Source: an uncultured Bacilli bacterium
Lineage (GTDB): Bacteria; Bacillota_I; Bacilli_A; ML615J-28; CAG-313
Length of the DNA: 64,000 bases
Assembly: GCA_934140285.1 (NCBI GenBank)
Contig: CAKPBI010000009.1
Span: forward strand, 19,343-83,342
Reading direction: 5' to 3'
Part shown: in pieces, positions 33,583-42,209 of the stretch
Position numbering within the stretch: the first letter of the stretch is position 1
Layout of the letters: every line of letters begins with the position of its first letter
The notes under the pieces: generated by a model
What the model was told of the DNA's origin: nothing
The model's database searches: none
Seen by the model: only the letters and a program-made list of their open reading frames with translations
Translations under genes and position numbers: made by a program

Positions 33583-34422
33583 TTATCCTAATTCTTTATA
33601 AAATTTAACATCAATATCTACAACCTTATAAGAATGCATAAGGTCATCAATAATTAAGTAGTCAACTCCAAGTTTGGCGATGGCTCTTGCTTTTTTGGTG
33701 GTAATCTTCATTTTTACCCCTAGACTTTTTTTATTATCATTGATTGAAACGATTTCTTTAATTTCATCTTCACTCATATTACATAAAATGATTAAATCAC
33801 ATGTTGTTGCGATAGCCTCGAGAAATTCTTCTTTCGTTTCTACTTCAATTTCAGTAATTAATTTATCTTTATTTTTACTATTTACAAGATTAAAAGCATT
33901 AGTTACACTGCCTGATGCGATAATATGGGGTCTTCTTATCGAGATGCAATCACCTAAAGTCATGTTATGATTTGTACCTCCCCCATGGATGACCGCTCTT
34001 TTTTCAAAAACTCTTAAGCCTGGAGTGGTATTTCTTGTATCAAGGACTTGGGTAGAAGTCCCTGCTAATTCTAACACAAACTGATTAGTGATGGTCGCAA
34101 TCCCACTTAACCTTTCAATAAAATTAATTGCCACTTGTTCTGCTCTTAAGATATCTCGTAATGGTCCATACACACTCATAATTACCGTTCCGCGATTAAC
34201 AAATGAACCATTGGGGCGGTGAATTGTTACTTGAAGGCGGTTGTTGGTTAATTTAAAGACTTGTTGGGCAACATCAACCCCTGAAATAATACCTGAGGTG
34301 GATGCAACTAAATTAGCATTGACTTGTTTTCCTTTTTCAACAATCGATGTTGATGTAATGTCACTATTATATCCATCTTCTTGAAGTGCATGGAGAATTA
34401 TCTTTATTTCTTGTTCATTCAT
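33583..34422 (-). CDS. nadC: nicotinate-nucleotide pyrophosphorylase (quinolinate phosphoribosyltransferase)
   Basis: NadC converts quinolinate and PRPP to nicotinate mononucleotide. RAEQVAINFIERLSGIAT and LDTRNTTPGLRVFEKRAV followed by HGGGTNHNMTLGD are diagnostic. Start 34422 follows AAAGGGTGA; the longer frame to 34560 would run through the terminator at 34490-34525 and is rejected. The protein is 279 residues, a normal length. Genes nadA and nadB are not in the window, so quinolinate may come from elsewhere or from outside. A TATAAT lies about 20 bp upstream of the ribosome binding site. Confidence 0.95.
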   Translation of the reverse strand: MNEQEIKIILHALQEDGYNSDITSTSIVEKGKQVNANLVASTSGIISGVDVAQQVFKLTNNRLQVTIHRPNGSFVNRGTVIMSVYGPLRDILRAEQVAINFIERLSGIATITNQFVLELAGTSTQVLDTRNTTPGLRVFEKRAVIHGGGTNHNMTLGDCISIRRPHIIASGSVTNAFNLVNSKNKDKLITEIEVETKEEFLEAIATTCDLIILCNMSEDEIKEIVSINDNKKSLGVKMKITTKKARAIAKLGVDYLIIDDLMHSYKVVDIDVKFYKELG

Positions 34423-34489
34423 AATGCATTCACCCTTTCTTTTTCTATTATACATTATTTTAAGAAAAAATGATGTTTTTATGCGTTTT

Positions 34490-34525
34490 AATGTCAAAAA
34501 GACCAATAAATAGCTATTGGTCCTT
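34490..34525 (-). terminator. terminator of the ABC importer operon
   Basis: AGGACCAATA and TATTGGTCTTTTT pair on the minus strand just after the binding-protein gene. It separates the ABC operon from nadC. Confidence 0.8.
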
Positions 34526-34531
34526 TTCTTA

Positions 34532-35557
34532 TTAATATAACACTTCTTTAACAATTTCATTATTTACCAAGACTTTATATGGTGCAACCTTATCAAGTTC
34601 ACTTGCCTCTTGCATGATCTCCATTAAGCGGTTAAATCCATCTTCTTCAAAATATGGAGTTTCACACCAAGCATTGATGTTACGATATCTTTCTACAACA
34701 CTTTCTAAATCTTCCACACTAATATCTGGGAAAAACTTCTTCATCGAGGTTGCGACAACACGATTAGGGTTGTTTTTAACAAATTGTTCACCTTTATAAA
34801 TCGCGGCTACAAACTTTTTAAGCGTATCTTTGTTCTTTTTAAAGTAATTGATCGTTGTTGAATATGCCGTATATGGTACACTTCCTGCAAGTTCACCAAT
34901 TGAACAAAGTAGATAAGCTTTACCAGCTTTTACTAGATCAGTCGCAGTCGGTTCAAATAGCGTTACATAGTCACCGTTTCCCGCAAGAAATGATCCGGCC
35001 ATTGCTCCAAAGGCTACATCGGTTCTTACGTTTACTTCATTTAAGGTAGGATCGACATTATCTTTATTTTGACATACCGTTAAACCATTTTTCTTTAAGA
35101 CATACTCAAGGGTCATTTCTGGTACGCCACCTTTTCTACCTCCTAGGACTGATTTTCCTTTTAACATAGTGATATTAAAATCTTTAATGTCCTCTCTACC
35201 AAATAAGAAACTTCCATCTGTACGCGTAAGTTGAGCAAAATTAACTAGATAATTACTTTGATCATTATTATATAAGTAGATTGTAGGTTCTGGTCCTTGA
35301 AGTCCAATTTCCACATCATTTGATAAAAGCGCTGATGTTACTTTATCTGCCCCGTTCGCATTAATTAATTCAATTTCAAGTCCTACTTCTTCAAAGAAAC
35401 CTTGTTCAATAGCGACATACTGAGGGGCATAAAATACTGAGTGAGCTACTTCTGCCACTTTAATTTTCTTTAGGTTGTTTTTCTCACAACCAATTAAACA
35501 AAAACACATTCCAAAACATAATAATACTGTAATGAAATAAAACTTTAATTTTTTCAT
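34532..35557 (-). CDS. ABC importer substrate-binding lipoprotein (NitT/TauT, NMT1/THI5-like)
   Basis: A signal peptide with lipobox CLIGC anchors the protein outside the membrane. The mature part starts KIKVAEVAHSVFYAPQYVAIEQGFF, typical of NMT1/SsuA-like binding proteins, and continues with ADKVTSALLSNDVEIGLQGPEP. The 341 residues fit. Related systems carry sulfonates, nitrate or pyrimidine thiamin precursors. It is the third gene of a three-gene operon with permease and ATPase. The nearby NAD genes hint at a niacin-like cargo, but a terminator separates them and no riboswitch was recognised. Confidence 0.9.
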   Translation of the reverse strand: MKKLKFYFITVLLCFGMCFCLIGCEKNNLKKIKVAEVAHSVFYAPQYVAIEQGFFEEVGLEIELINANGADKVTSALLSNDVEIGLQGPEPTIYLYNNDQSNYLVNFAQLTRTDGSFLFGREDIKDFNITMLKGKSVLGGRKGGVPEMTLEYVLKKNGLTVCQNKDNVDPTLNEVNVRTDVAFGAMAGSFLAGNGDYVTLFEPTATDLVKAGKAYLLCSIGELAGSVPYTAYSTTINYFKKNKDTLKKFVAAIYKGEQFVKNNPNRVVATSMKKFFPDISVEDLESVVERYRNINAWCETPYFEEDGFNRLMEIMQEASELDKVAPYKVLVNNEIVKEVLY

Positions 35558-35558
35558 T

Positions 35559-36344
35559 TTACCTTCCTCTTCCTTTTATTTTCTTTTCAATAATATTTAC
35601 TGCTTCATACATAACAAAAGCAATAATTGCTAAGACTAAGACTCCCATCATCACAAGATCCATTTTAAATACTTGTGAGCCATAGACTATTAAATAACCA
35701 ATACCAGCTCTTGATACCACAAACTCTCCAACAATTACCCCAATCCAAGACATTCCAATGTTAATTTTAACAATATTTATGATGTTTCCAAGATTACCAG
35801 GAAGAATAAGTTTGGTTAAGATTTGCCATTTACTCGCATTAAAGCTTCGCATCATCTTAATTTTGTCTTCTTCAATTTGGTTAAAGTATTGATATGCACT
35901 AATAATGGTAATGACAATTGAGATTGATACCGCAACCACAGTTATTCCCTTAATTCCCGTTCCTGCCCAAATAATTAGGATTGGAGCTAAGGCTGTCTTA
36001 GGTAAGGCATTTAATACGACCAAAAAAGGATCTAAGATTTTGGAAAGAAATTTATTCCACCATAGTATTATAGCAATGATAATGCCAAGGATGGTACCAA
36101 TGAGTAATCCAAGGATAGTTTCTAAGGTAGAAATTCCTACATGTTTCCATAGTTCACCACTTACAAGATAGAATTTTAATAATTTTAAAATACTTGATGG
36201 AGAACTAAATAAAAAAGCATCAATTATATTATATTTTGATAAGACTTCCCACAAAACTATTAATCCAATCAGTAAAGTAATCTGAATAGTAATTACCTTA
36301 ATTTTTTCTTTTTTCTTCTTTATTAAATAGGGATTTTTATTCAT
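35559..36344 (-). CDS. ABC importer permease (SsuC/TauC-like)
   Basis: Six membrane segments and the EAA-type cytoplasmic loop (ALPKTALAPILIIWAGTGIKG, then KMMRSFNASKWQILTKLILPG) identify a BPD_transp_1 permease of the nitrate/sulfonate/taurine group. The 261 residues are typical. It overlaps the ATPase gene by 8 bp and is separated from the binding protein by one base, so all three are co-translated. Confidence 0.93.
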   Translation of the reverse strand: MNKNPYLIKKKKEKIKVITIQITLLIGLIVLWEVLSKYNIIDAFLFSSPSSILKLLKFYLVSGELWKHVGISTLETILGLLIGTILGIIIAIILWWNKFLSKILDPFLVVLNALPKTALAPILIIWAGTGIKGITVVAVSISIVITIISAYQYFNQIEEDKIKMMRSFNASKWQILTKLILPGNLGNIINIVKINIGMSWIGVIVGEFVVSRAGIGYLIVYGSQVFKMDLVMMGVLVLAIIAFVMYEAVNIIEKKIKGRGR

Positions 36345-37080
36345 TTAACTCTCTCCATATTTCATCAAAGTACTTTTGAAATAATGGATTAGTACGTTTA
36401 AACATTGGGGTGGCCTTCTCATTTTCTTGGTCAACTATATCAATATGGTGAATTCTTTTGATGGTCGCAGGACGCTTTGATAGGACAATTACTCTATCAG
36501 CCATCGCAATAGCTTCTGATATATCATGAGTAACAAGAATTCCAGTTAAGTTTTCAGCTCTTATCATATTGTAAACATCATCACTAATCTTGATTCTAGT
36601 TTGATAATCGAGAGCGGAAAAAGGTTCATCTAAAAGGAGAATATTAGGTTTAGTTGATAGAGTTCTAATTAAAGCAATTCGCTGTCGCATTCCTCCTGAT
36701 AATTCATAAGGGTAGTTGTTTATAAATTCAAGAAGACCATACTTTTCTAACATCTTTCTTACATCTTCTTTTCTTTTGGGATCCTTCTCTTTCTTGATCT
36801 CTAAACCTAAGATAACGTTGTTCCATACTGTTCGCCAATCAAATAGTTGATCCCGCTGAAACATATAGCCAAGTTCCCCATTTACTTCGACTTTTCCCTC
36901 GCTTGGTGAAAGTAAACCTGAGATTAAATTTAAAATGGTTGATTTACCAGCTCCACTTGGACCAAGGATGGCGACTATTTCCCCGGCTGATACATCAAAA
37001 TTAATGTTATCAAGTACTTTTAACTCACCAATTTCGGTATAAAAAGTTTTACTGAGATTTTCTAATTTAAGTACTTTCAT
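36337..37080 (-). CDS. ABC importer ATPase (SsuB/TauB-like)
   Basis: Walker A GPSGAGKST, the Q-loop region MFQRDQLFDWRTVWNN, signature LSGGMRQR, Walker B ILLLDEPFSALD and H-loop VTHDISEA are all present in 247 residues. This pattern is standard for NitT/TauT importers. GAGGTGAATC precedes ATG 37080. It is the first gene of the operon. Confidence 0.95.
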   Translation of the reverse strand: MKVLKLENLSKTFYTEIGELKVLDNINFDVSAGEIVAILGPSGAGKSTILNLISGLLSPSEGKVEVNGELGYMFQRDQLFDWRTVWNNVILGLEIKKEKDPKRKEDVRKMLEKYGLLEFINNYPYELSGGMRQRIALIRTLSTKPNILLLDEPFSALDYQTRIKISDDVYNMIRAENLTGILVTHDISEAIAMADRVIVLSKRPATIKRIHHIDIVDQENEKATPMFKRTNPLFQKYFDEIWRELNE

Positions 37081-37208
37081 GATTCACCTCATTTCTTAGC
37101 TCACTTTATAATATTAAAAAAAGATAATTTGGTATAGGCTATAATCGTGTAAAGCCACATTTAACCAAAAATAATTAAATATGGTATAATAGATACGAGG
37201 TATTAATT

Positions 37209-37778
37209 ATGAAAACAACTATTTATCTTATTCGTCATGGTCAAACTAAATGGAATGAAGAACACAAAATTCAAGGTAGAATTGACATTCCTTTAAATGA
37301 CTGTGGTATTGAACAAGTAACAACTACAGGGCATCGCTTAAAGGAAGCCAATCTTAAATTTGATGTTTATCTATCAAGTCCCCTAATGAGAGCTAAAACT
37401 TCTTGTGAAATCATAAGAGATATAAATGGAGATAACGATAAACCGATTATCATTCACCAAGACTTGATTGAACGAGAATTTGGGGAGGCTGATGGCTTAA
37501 CGATTACTGATGAGGTTTATGACAACATCTTAAAAAATAACTATCAAGGAATGGAATCATCAAGTGCGATTAACATTCGTTCCACGACTGAACTTTCCAA
37601 CCTTGTAAGAGAGTTTCCTGGTAAATGTATTCTAGTCGTTACCCATTCACATTTTATTAAAGGTATTTTTACCGTCTTAGATAAAAAAATCACCTTTAAA
37701 TCTCTTTTATATAATGGTGGTATTTGTAAGATTACCTTTGATGATGATAAAATTATTGAATATGAGTTTAATATTTAA
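37209..37778 (+). CDS. histidine phosphatase family protein (phosphoglycerate mutase-like)
   Basis: YLIRHGQTKWNEEHKIQGR carries the phosphorylated His of the RHG motif. The second catalytic His is in LVVTHSHFIKG, and the Glu lies in LIEREFGEADG. The 189 residues are shorter than cofactor-dependent phosphoglycerate mutase (about 230-250), so a phosphatase of the CobC/GpmB-like group is likely. The substrate is unknown. A TATAAT at 37185-37190 and the site ACGAGGT precede the start. Confidence 0.9.
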   Translation: MKTTIYLIRHGQTKWNEEHKIQGRIDIPLNDCGIEQVTTTGHRLKEANLKFDVYLSSPLMRAKTSCEIIRDINGDNDKPIIIHQDLIEREFGEADGLTITDEVYDNILKNNYQGMESSSAINIRSTTELSNLVREFPGKCILVVTHSHFIKGIFTVLDKKITFKSLLYNGGICKITFDDDKIIEYEFNI

Positions 37779-37782
37779 AAAT

Positions 37783-37812
37783 AAAAGGCCTGTTGAAATC
37801 AACAGGTCTTAT
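37783..37812. terminator. bidirectional terminator
   Basis: AAGGCCTGTTG and CAACAGGTCTT pair around AAAT between convergent genes, with a T-rich tail on the plus side and A-rich sequence on the other. Confidence 0.75.
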
Positions 37813-37821
37813 TTCATTATG

Positions 37822-40344
37822 TTATTGTGATCTTTTTTCTTTCTTTACTTTATATTTATTCTTATTATCTTCAATCTTTCTAGTTACAACCGTTATTAAG
37901 TGACTGATGGAAGTAATTAGAGTATATGATAATAATGAAAGAATAACCAATAATAGTAATGGATTGGCGATAACATGGCCATCTGATACTTGGTAAAGCA
38001 TTACAAAATGGAAGAATGAACTACGTAAATTAATACCAAAGATGGTTACATCAAACATCGCAAGGACAGATAGGGTAATCATTAACGTAATACAAGTGAT
38101 AAATAATACTACTTTCTTCCAATTAAATGGTTGACAAGCCACATATAATACCATAAATACGGTATAGGTTGCACAAAGGACAACTATTGTATTTAACTCT
38201 TGTCCATTAATTCCAAGAGGTTTTGATACAAGGTAAGCAATAACGATTTCAATGATAATCGCAAGAGCCCCAGGTAGTGATTTCTTAATCGCATTAACTA
38301 AGAAGTTACCATGAATTGGGTTGTCATTAGGTTGTAACGAAATAAAGAATGATGGTACCCCAATGGCTAAGAATTCAAGTAACAACAAGTCGGTATTATA
38401 TACAATTGGGAATGTCGCAAGACCCTCAGGATGGAACTTACTGATAAAGCCAACAATTGTAAGGAAGGCTAAGATAATAATAAACAATGTCTTTACTAAG
38501 AATAGCATAGATGTACGTTGAATATTATTTATAACACGACGACCTTCACTAACAACTTGAGGAAGTGCCGAGAAGTTAGAATCTAGAAGGACAAGTTTCG
38601 CAACACTCTTAACAGCATCATTACCTGATGCCATCGCAATACTACAATCAGCTTCTTTTAGAGCTAAAATATCATTAACACCATCACCAGTCATCGCAAC
38701 CGTATGTTTATGATCTTTTAATGATCTAACAATGATTTGTTTTTGATTTGGTTTAACACGACCAAATACCGTGTATTCTAAGGCTGCTTGGTAAACTTCA
38801 TCATCACTTAAGCCATCAAGACTAATGTAGTCATCAGCATTTCTAATACCAACACGACGTGCAACTTCGGCTACGGTTACAGGATTATCACCAGATATGA
38901 CTTTAACATCAACCCCATTTTCTCTAAAGTAACGAATAGTAGCAAAGGCTTCTTGACGAATTTGGTCTTCAATAAGAATTAAAGCAAGGAGCTTTACCCC
39001 TTTTTGAACTTTACCATTCTTTAATGGAAGGGGAGTATGAGCTAAAGCGATAACACGTAAGCCTTGGTTGGCATATTCATTAATCGTATCAGCATACTTT
39101 TCAAATCCTGCTTTTAAGACAAACTCGGGAGCTCCAAGAAGGAAAGTTCCCATCTCAAAAGTTACTGCACTAAACTTACGATCTGATGAAAAAGGTAAAA
39201 CTTCAATTGCTTGATATTTTTCACTAAATCCAAAGTAGTTTTCAAGAGCCTTCGCTGTCATATTTGATTCTTTTAAGACATTATTCATTGTAGCAAGAAT
39301 ATCTTTAACGTTGAATTGAGGGTTCTTTTGATATTCCACATAACGAACCACACTCATCGTACCATCAGTTATGGTTCCGGTTTTATCAAGACATAAAACA
39401 TCAACACGAGCAAGCATTTCAATACAATAGATATCTTGTACAAGGGTATTCTTTTTAGATAGTCTTACAACGCCCACCGCAAGAGCAATGGTTGTCATTA
39501 AGTATAGTCCTTGAGGAATCATTCCGATTAAGGCTGTAGTTGTACTATTGATATTATATTTAAATAGTTCTTTAAAGTTTGGATCATGAACATTAAAGTT
39601 TCCTCCAAAACCTCTTAAGAATAATAATAATCCAAATACTACCAAGATAACCGCAACCACTTGTAAAAGCTTGTTTAAAGCTCCAATTATGCCGGCTTTT
39701 GGTTGTTTAAAGTTTTTAGCTTGAGCCGCAAGTTTTGCGATCGCATTATCATTACCAACTCTTTCTACTTGAGCATAGCAATTACCAGAAACAACGAAAC
39801 TACCAGAATATAAAGTTGAGCCTACTCCTTTTTTTACAGGAACAGATTCACCAGTTAGTTGTGATTCATTTACTTCTACTTCTCCTTCAATGATAATACT
39901 ATCAGTCGTAATTTCACGTCCTGGAGTAAGGTACATTACATCATCTAAAACTACTTCATTTACTTTTACTTCAACTTTTGTTTTTTCACGGATGACTGTA
40001 ACCGTTGGCGCATTTAGTAGTTGTAATTTATCAATGGCCTTTTTAGAACGTATTTCTTGAATAGTTCCAATTAAAGTATTTAACGTAACCAACAATAAAA
40101 AAGTAAATTGTGATGGTTTAGCTTCAGCGATAATCAATAATATAGCAATAAAGATATAGATAATATTAAAGAAAGTAAATACATTCTTAACAATTATTCC
40201 CATATATCCTTTTTTATTAACATCTTCAGTTATATTTACAAGTCCTTGCTTGTTTCTTTCTTCAATTTGTTCTGAATTTAACCCTTGAGTATATTGAGGA
40301 TTAAATCTTACGATTTCACTTTCTAAAAGTTTCTTTTTAGCCAT
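37822..40344 (-). CDS. P-type cation-transporting ATPase of unassigned specificity
   Basis: The pump motifs are complete: TGES in ESQLTGESVPVKKG, the phosphorylation site CLDKTGTITDG, and MTGDGVNDILALKEADCSIAM. About ten membrane segments are visible, six of them in the last 240 residues. The 840-residue sequence differs from the Ca/Mn-type pump at 14929: it lacks PEGL and has IPQGLYLM in segment 4. This matches a Bacillota subgroup annotated only as HAD-IC P-type ATPase (Exp7-like). The ion is unknown. AAAGGAGGGATTTCA precedes ATG 40344. It stands alone. Confidence 0.9.
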   Translation of the reverse strand: MAKKKLLESEIVRFNPQYTQGLNSEQIEERNKQGLVNITEDVNKKGYMGIIVKNVFTFFNIIYIFIAILLIIAEAKPSQFTFLLLVTLNTLIGTIQEIRSKKAIDKLQLLNAPTVTVIREKTKVEVKVNEVVLDDVMYLTPGREITTDSIIIEGEVEVNESQLTGESVPVKKGVGSTLYSGSFVVSGNCYAQVERVGNDNAIAKLAAQAKNFKQPKAGIIGALNKLLQVVAVILVVFGLLLFLRGFGGNFNVHDPNFKELFKYNINSTTTALIGMIPQGLYLMTTIALAVGVVRLSKKNTLVQDIYCIEMLARVDVLCLDKTGTITDGTMSVVRYVEYQKNPQFNVKDILATMNNVLKESNMTAKALENYFGFSEKYQAIEVLPFSSDRKFSAVTFEMGTFLLGAPEFVLKAGFEKYADTINEYANQGLRVIALAHTPLPLKNGKVQKGVKLLALILIEDQIRQEAFATIRYFRENGVDVKVISGDNPVTVAEVARRVGIRNADDYISLDGLSDDEVYQAALEYTVFGRVKPNQKQIIVRSLKDHKHTVAMTGDGVNDILALKEADCSIAMASGNDAVKSVAKLVLLDSNFSALPQVVSEGRRVINNIQRTSMLFLVKTLFIIILAFLTIVGFISKFHPEGLATFPIVYNTDLLLLEFLAIGVPSFFISLQPNDNPIHGNFLVNAIKKSLPGALAIIIEIVIAYLVSKPLGINGQELNTIVVLCATYTVFMVLYVACQPFNWKKVVLFITCITLMITLSVLAMFDVTIFGINLRSSFFHFVMLYQVSDGHVIANPLLLLVILSLLSYTLITSISHLITVVTRKIEDNKNKYKVKKEKRSQ

Positions 40345-40499
40345 TGAAATCCCTCCTTTAGTACATTTTCTTAAATTCTATTATACCACACTTTGAAGTT
40401 TTTTTAACCTAATATACTAATAATTTTAATTTTTACTCATTTATGGAACAAATAAAAAGAAAATATGATAAAATATTAGTAGTTAACTTGGAGGTAAAT

Positions 40500-41180
40500 A
40501 TGAAAAATAAAATAATTGGTGTTACACCCCGCATTAATAAAACGGATTCAGCAACCTTTGTTCGTGTTCATCGTAACTACATTGATAAATTAACTAAACT
40601 TGATTTAGTTCCTATCATCATTACTCCCGGATCAGACCTAAATACTGTCTTACCACTTTGTGATGGTTTCCTAATCATTGGTGGAGATGACTATGATCCC
40701 GTAATGTATAACGAAAACAACGATCAAAATGAATCAAAAGAAATAAATCCCGAGATGGATAAACTAGATACTGACATCTTAAACTATGCGACCAAAAATA
40801 AAATCCCCGTAATGGGAATTTGTCGAGGTCATCAAGCCATGTCTGCTTGTTTCGGTAAAGCGTTATATCAAGATATTGAATCAAACCACTTAGAACATCC
40901 TCATGATGGAATCTACCATGAAGTAACCAAAGTAAATAATTTTGGTCTTGGAAAAGAATTACCTGATAAATTCATCACCAACACTTACCATCATCAAGCA
41001 ACTAAAGACCTACCTGATGGTTTTGTTGTCCTTTATAAAAACCATGATGTCATTGAAGCTATTGAACATGAAACGCTTCCAATCATCGCAACACAGTGGC
41101 ATCCTGAAAGAATGGACACTAAAGAATCAGATATCATCTTTAACTATTTTAAAAAGTTAATCATGAATAATTCAAAATAA
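40500..41180 (+). CDS. gamma-glutamyl-gamma-aminobutyrate hydrolase-like (peptidase C26, class I amidotransferase fold)
   Basis: The start MKNKIIGVTPRI, the oxyanion block FLIIGGDDYDPVMY, the nucleophile elbow MGICRGHQAM with catalytic Cys, and the terminal ATQWHPERMD with His and Glu give a complete PuuD-like hydrolase. Members cleave gamma-glutamyl bonds, for example in gamma-glutamyl-GABA or folate polyglutamate. Start 40500 follows TTGGAGG; the frame extends to 40443 without support. The protein is 226 residues, a normal length. Confidence 0.92.
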   Translation: MKNKIIGVTPRINKTDSATFVRVHRNYIDKLTKLDLVPIIITPGSDLNTVLPLCDGFLIIGGDDYDPVMYNENNDQNESKEINPEMDKLDTDILNYATKNKIPVMGICRGHQAMSACFGKALYQDIESNHLEHPHDGIYHEVTKVNNFGLGKELPDKFITNTYHHQATKDLPDGFVVLYKNHDVIEAIEHETLPIIATQWHPERMDTKESDIIFNYFKKLIMNNSK

Positions 41181-41215
41181 ACAAAGAAAAAACATGTTTA
41201 TATCTTAAAACAAAA

Positions 41216-41237
41216 AGAGTTATGCGTAAGTAATAAT
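41216..41237 (-). terminator. left half of a minus-strand terminator hairpin split by the ISL3 insertion
   Basis: AGAGTTATGC (about 41217-41226) is complementary to GCATAACTCT (41733-41742). Removing the insertion and one copy of its 8-bp duplication restores a 10-bp stem with a 12-nt loop followed on the minus strand by UUUUUGUUUU. The insertion therefore landed in the loop of a terminator that ended the rhs-side operon. Confidence 0.65.
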
Positions 41238-41724
41238 GGTTCTATAAATTCTTTTGTGATTTTGTGATATTGTGATTTTGTGATAAAATTAAAATTCTTT
41301 TGTGAATAAAAAAGTGCTTAGTAACTAAAAATACTAAACACTTTTTTTATAATTCATTTTTTTCTATAATAATATTGCAGTATTACTATAAGAAAGGCTT
41401 AAAATGAACATAAAAGATTATACATTAAAATTACTAAATTTTCAAGAAAAAAATATAGTTATTAAAAAAGTTGAACTTGTAAACGATGTTTACTATGTCT
41501 ATATTGATCAAATAAAAGATGTTAATTTGCCTTGTAATAAATGTGGTGGTTGTTCAATTACTAATAATTTCAATTACACAAGAAAGATTAAACACACGCC
41601 TATAAACGGGTAGAGGTGCCTAAAATTGGCACCTCTTTTAATAAATTTTTTGTGATAATTCCAAAAATCTTTTGTGATTAAATACAAAAATTTATCACAA
41701 AATCACAAAAGATTTTATAGAACC
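41238..41724 (+). mobile_element. 487-bp miniature ISL3-family element with 8-bp target duplication
   Basis: The ends are imperfect inverted repeats of over 30 bp: GGTTCTATAAATTCTTTTGT on the left and GGTTCTATAAAATCTTTTGT on the complement of the right, both continuing GATTTTGTGATA. ISL3 ends begin GG(C/T)TCT. An identical octamer GTAATAAT flanks the element at 41230-41237 and 41725-41732, and 8 bp is the ISL3 duplication size. Inside are a hairpin terminator (about 41309-41350), the first 69 codons of an ISL3 transposase, a second terminator hairpin (GAGGTGCC/GGCACCTC, about 41611-41641), and further CTTTTGTGAT repeats. It is an internally deleted, non-autonomous copy that could only move with a transposase from elsewhere. 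Confidence 0.88.
41404..41613 (+). pseudogene. ISL3 transposase, N-terminal fragment (zinc-finger domain)
   Basis: The 69-residue frame matches the start of ISL3 transposases: a short helix, then the zinc-binding beginning LPCNKCGGCS and the basic segment YTRKIKHTPING. It stops at TAG where the family motif would run on into the DNA-binding HTH. AGAAAGG precedes the ATG, so a zinc-finger-only peptide could still be made and might bind the element's ends. Such truncated products can act as inhibitors, but that is speculation here. Confidence 0.75.
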
Positions 41725-41761
41725 GTAATAATGCATAACTCTATATTAATTATCTAGTCCT

Positions 41762-42089
41762 TTATATAATTATTTGCCTATACACTACTTTTTTCTTTAA
41801 TATTATTAGAGTATATAAAAATGAATAACTTAAAACCATAAATAATAAAAAGATTGCAAGAAAGAAATCTTTGTTATAAGTTTTAGCAAAAATAATAACT
41901 AACAATAAACCTATAAGATTTAAAGGAATCATAAAAGAAACATATACGCTTATTTGATAAAAATCGTAATCCAGTAATAATATATTTTTGTTTCTATTCT
42001 TTTTTTTGTTTTTTATACATTTTTATAACAAATTGAATATGAAGTAATAAAATTACAAAAATAAATAAAATCATAAATATTTTAATCAT
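41762..42089 (-). pseudogene. small membrane protein gene, frameshifted at an A8 tract
   Basis: A frame starting at ATG 42089 (site GAAAGGCG) encodes 31 residues, MIKIFMILFIFVILLLHIQF and a basic tail, ending at TAG 41994. With seven instead of eight A in the tract at 41999-42006 the frame would continue through NRNKNILLLDYDF and two more hydrophobic segments (LIGLLLVIIFAK, FLAIFLLFMVL) to TAA at 41762. The full protein would be about 108 residues with three membrane segments. It lies just after the rhs-linked genes and may be a second immunity-type protein. Slippage in the A8 tract could switch it, or it is simply broken. Confidence 0.55.
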
Positions 42090-42104
42090 ATAATCGCCTT
42101 TCTA

Positions 42105-42206
42105 TCAAAAACTACTACCGATGATTTCCATAATTATATTTGGATAAACTCCTGAATAAATTGCTTCTATTGCTGATTTTTTTATTTTTGAAAAAGTTTT
42201 AAACAT
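42105..42206 (-). CDS. small protein, 33 residues
   Basis: The frame MFKTFSKIKKSAIEAIYSGV to IIGSSF begins 3 bp after the stop of the preceding membrane protein gene and ends 15 bp before the next start. The position fits a coupled small gene. It is too short for homology-free assignment, and there is no clear ribosome binding site. Confidence 0.35.
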   Translation of the reverse strand: MFKTFSKIKKSAIEAIYSGVYPNIIMEIIGSSF

Positions 42207-42209
42207 AAT

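Noticed and set aside
34423..34560. N-terminal extension of NadC
   Set aside because: It would be translated through an intrinsic terminator; ATG 34422 has its own site and matches the family start.
41238..41700. possible CRISPR-like array from recurring TTTTGTGAT units
   Set aside because: The units are irregularly spaced, AT-rich and part of ISL3 terminal and subterminal repeats; there are no spacers of constant length and no cas genes.
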